64,000 nt of DNA from Candidatus Methylomirabilis sp. (GTDB lineage: Bacteria; Methylomirabilota; Methylomirabilia; Methylomirabilales; Methylomirabilaceae): contig NZ_JAQUOY010000001.1 in assembly GCF_028716865.1 (NCBI RefSeq), positions 159,778 to 223,777 on the forward strand, read 5' to 3'. Below are positions 62,360 through 64,000 of this stretch, in pieces. A model generated the notes under the pieces. It ran no database searches, was not told the origin of the DNA, and worked only from the letters and a program-made list of their open reading frames with translations. The translations under genes and the position numbers were made by a program. The first letter of the stretch is position 1. Each line of letters starts with the position of its first letter.

Positions 62360-62644
62360 ATGCTTGCTGAAGAACTGGAGGCGCTCGAAGATCGAGTAAG
62401 GAAGGTGGTTGCGCTTGTAGCGAAGCTCAAGGGAGAGAAGGCAGTCCTTGGGCAGCGGGTGGAGGAGTTACAGGATGTGATCAAGGCGCAGGTGGAGCAG
62501 GTTGGGACGCTCGAAGCCGCACGAAAGAAAGATCAGGAGCAACTCACTCACATACTGAAGGAACGTGAGGAAGTTCGATTCAAGATAGATCACTTGCTGG
62601 AGGAGATCGCGCGGATCGAGGCCTCTGTTGAATCTGGGGCTTGA
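62360..62644 (+). CDS. Coiled-coil protein, ZapB-like
   Basis: The 94-residue protein is a nearly continuous coiled coil (heptad pattern from about residue 3 to 90), with no other domain. Placed seven bases ahead of zapA, it resembles the small coiled-coil proteins that work with ZapA in the division ring. The assignment rests on position and shape, not on a specific sequence signature. Confidence 0.65.
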   Translation: MLAEELEALEDRVRKVVALVAKLKGEKAVLGQRVEELQDVIKAQVEQVGTLEAARKKDQEQLTHILKEREEVRFKIDHLLEEIARIEASVESGA

Positions 62645-62651
62645 GGGTTGC

Positions 62652-62978
62652 ATGGAACAGCTCGTCAGTGTAGTGATCCGAGGGGAACAGTACACGATCC
62701 GTTCCGCAGAAGATCCGGCATATGTCCGGAGAGTCGCGGAGTATGTCGATGCGAAGCTGGATGGGGTTGTAAAGGGATCTCAGTCGCTTCCGCCTACCAA
62801 GGCGATCGTCTTGGCCTCATTGCATATTGTTGATGAACTCTTTAAAGTAGAAGGAGAAAGGGAACGGTCTGAGGGATTGGCAGCAACGAGGCTCGGTAAC
62901 TTATCAGCGCTGTTGGGAACCGTCCTCGAAGAGAGGGCAAGCGGTCCTGAGGGTGGTGGATCAGGAGTTCAAAGTTAA
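62652..62978 (+). CDS. zapA: Cell division protein ZapA
   Basis: The 108-residue protein starts EQLVSVVIRGEQYTIRSAEDPAYVRRVAEYVDAKL, the standard ZapA pattern of a strand pair followed by helices, and continues with KAIVLASLHIVDELFKVE and a helical tail. ZapA bundles FtsZ filaments. The ATG at 62652 has a GAGGG site and starts the fold; a longer frame does not. In many bacteria zapA is followed by the 6S RNA gene, as here. Confidence 0.9.
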   Translation: MEQLVSVVIRGEQYTIRSAEDPAYVRRVAEYVDAKLDGVVKGSQSLPPTKAIVLASLHIVDELFKVEGERERSEGLAATRLGNLSALLGTVLEERASGPEGGGSGVQS

Positions 62979-63034
62979 TGGAGCATAGGTGGAGAAAGAG
63001 GATTGCGGTGTGTCGTAGCGCACTGCATGAAGTC

Positions 63035-63230
63035 AGCGAGACCCCCTGCCGTGTTCGTGATGAGGGCACGTGTTTTGAACCAACAGTAAAAAATAGGGGC
63101 CCACTTTGCAGCGTGGTGTGCATAGCCCCACCTTGTGTGGGGAGAGCCTGAAACGCTGCCCGGGCAACCACCTGGTTATTCAGGTTCAAACCTCATCCCT
63201 CAAACGGCACAAAGGCGGGGGGTCCTCTTT
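63035..63230 (+). ncRNA. ssrS: 6S RNA candidate
   Basis: A noncoding stretch of about 190 bases between zapA and rny folds into one long interrupted hairpin. Outer stem: 63040-63050 with 63214-63224 (11 pairs including one G-U). Inner stems: gatgag (63059-63064) with ctcatc (63192-63197) and gttttgaacc (63072-63081) with ggttcaaac (63183-63191). An A-rich strand near 63084-63094 would form part of the central open bubble. A T-rich run ends the element. 6S RNA mimics open promoters and binds RNA polymerase. Position after zapA supports it. Confidence 0.72.
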
Positions 63231-63381
63231 TTCCCTCTCGTATGTGCTCACCCGTTGCCAGATCCGGTGACCTTTTGTACCCTTCCTGCCTCGGTCCGAT
63301 GGCCTCTGCCTGTTCCTTTCTTGGCGATCCTCTCGTATTTCCAGCCATGTATGCAATGGCGTTGACATAGGTAGTTCGGAA

Positions 63382-63395
63382 GGAGGTGGACCTCC
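63382..63395 (+). promoter_or_regulatory. Hairpin covering the rny ribosome-binding site
   Basis: The ribosome-binding sequence ggagg (63382-63386) can pair with cctcc (63391-63395) across a four-base loop, and the GTG start follows at once. Forming the hairpin would hide the site from ribosomes. Confidence 0.45.
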
Positions 63396-64000
63396 GTGGC
63401 AATCGGAATTGATCAGCTAGCGATCCTGTTGATCGTAGCGGTTGCAAGCGTTATTGTTGGGTACCTGCTCAGAAAACAGGTAGTCGAGAGTAAGGTGGCC
63501 GAGGCAGAGACCCTGGCCAAGCGCATCCTGCACGAGGCGGAGAAAGAAGCAGAAACCAAACTTCGGGGGGCTGAGCTTGAGGTTAAGGAACTTACCCTTC
63601 AGGCCAAGGCAGATCTGGAGCGAGAGACTAAGAGTCGTCGTCAGGAGCTCGAAAGCGCGCAGCGCCACTTAGGTCAGAAGGAAGAGACCCTCGAGCGAAA
63701 GCAGGAGCAGTTGGAGCGACGTGACCGCGAACTGGATTCACTGGCTAGCGATCTCGGTAACAGAGAGCGGGCTGCCGCCGACAAGGAGACCCAGTGCACC
63801 CAGTTAATGGAGGATGCGCAGCGGCAACTGGAGCGTATCTCCGGTCTCACAGCCGAAGAGGCCAGAAAGATCCTGCTCCAGAATCTGGAGCAGGAGGCCA
63901 GGATCGAGTCGATGGCCTTGTTCAAACGGCTTGAGGATGAGACGAGGGCGACGGCAGAGACGAAGGCCAAAGAGATCCTGGCCGTTGCTGTTGATAAGTG
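63396..64000 (+). CDS. rny: Ribonuclease Y, N-terminal part
   Basis: The visible 201 codons encode an N-terminal membrane anchor (LAILLIVAVASVIVGYLL) followed by a long coiled coil rich in Glu, Lys and Arg and ending in the TAEEARKILLQNLEQEAR segment just before the KH domain, exactly as in RNase Y. The KH and HD domains lie beyond the window. RNase Y starts mRNA decay at the membrane. The GTG start has an AAGGAGG site. The zapA-6S-rny order is conserved in many bacteria. Confidence 0.92.
   Translation, partial: MAIGIDQLAILLIVAVASVIVGYLLRKQVVESKVAEAETLAKRILHEAEKEAETKLRGAELEVKELTLQAKADLERETKSRRQELESAQRHLGQKEETLERKQEQLERRDRELDSLASDLGNRERAAADKETQCTQLMEDAQRQLERISGLTAEEARKILLQNLEQEARIESMALFKRLEDETRATAETKAKEILAVAVDK

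Noticed and set aside
1..64000. tRNA, rRNA, CRISPR arrays, complete insertion sequences
   Set aside because: No T-loop/acceptor patterns, no regularly spaced repeats, and no transposase or integrase frames were found by reading both strands.

Overview
The window reads as a chromosome segment of a free-living, GC-rich (roughly 58% by eye) Gram-negative-type bacterium with nitrogen and C1 metabolism. The mix of a NAD-linked molybdenum formate dehydrogenase, assimilatory nitrite reductase NirBD, two ammonium transporters, NtrBC, a CbbR-like regulator, a cluster that looks NO-related, and archaeal-flavoured genes (VAT/CDC48 ATPase, adenosine-specific kinase) makes an NC10 bacterium related to Candidatus Methylomirabilis my best guess. 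This is inference; no rRNA or tRNA gene is present to confirm it.

Layout. 0-13.8 kb: stress and carbon housekeeping (C-terminal half of a Lon-type protease, a phosphoenolpyruvate synthase remnant, small heat-shock protein, YbaK-type deacylase, glycogen phosphorylase, adenosine-specific kinase, MazEF, a CDC48-type ATPase, a universal stress protein, a periplasmic sulfurtransferase, then galT-pncA-pncB). 13.9-17.4 kb: small accessory patch (RelBE/ParDE-like and VapBC modules, a DUF1353 phage gene, an RNB ribonuclease). 17.5-22.4 kb: two-gene NAD-dependent formate dehydrogenase. 22.6-31.6 kb: regulators (NtrBC, LysR), purC, and nirBD with a terminator-bearing leader. 32-36.3 kb: secreted serine protease, broken toxin-antitoxin genes, a HEPN-like protein, a YgiT/DUF4258 module flanked by two copies of a repeat of about 105 bases, and a nuclease-lamin-tail lipoprotein. 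36.5-43.2 kb: minus-strand run of NDH-2, a DUF2231-like membrane protein, an ANTAR regulator, AmtB, a porin and a thioredoxin-like protein. 43.2-51.8 kb: defence island with a Type III restriction-modification operon (res-tcmP-three-Cys protein-mod), HigBA and C-rich palindromic repeats, two of them inside the res and mod reading frames. 52-57 kb: a compact CRP/FNR, DUF2249, CcoN-like membrane protein, DUF59, Mrp, DUF2249-hemerythrin cluster that I read as an NO-stress and iron-sulfur maintenance unit. 57.1-64 kb: a second AmtB with a clear sigma-54 promoter, then pheT, a coiled-coil protein, zapA, a 6S RNA candidate and the start of rny.

How the parts fit: nitrogen supply dominates the regulation visible here. 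NtrC would act with sigma-54 at the second amtB (58921-58938). The ANTAR regulator downstream of the first amtB is a natural candidate for antitermination in the nirBD leader, although its receiver lacks the phospho-acceptor aspartate and the hairpin loops do not fully match known ANTAR targets. Five intact toxin-antitoxin modules and one ruined one, together with the restriction island, mark the main accessory stretches. The most unusual locus is the Type III restriction operon with a TcmP/three-Cys gene pair built in between res and mod by start-stop overlaps.
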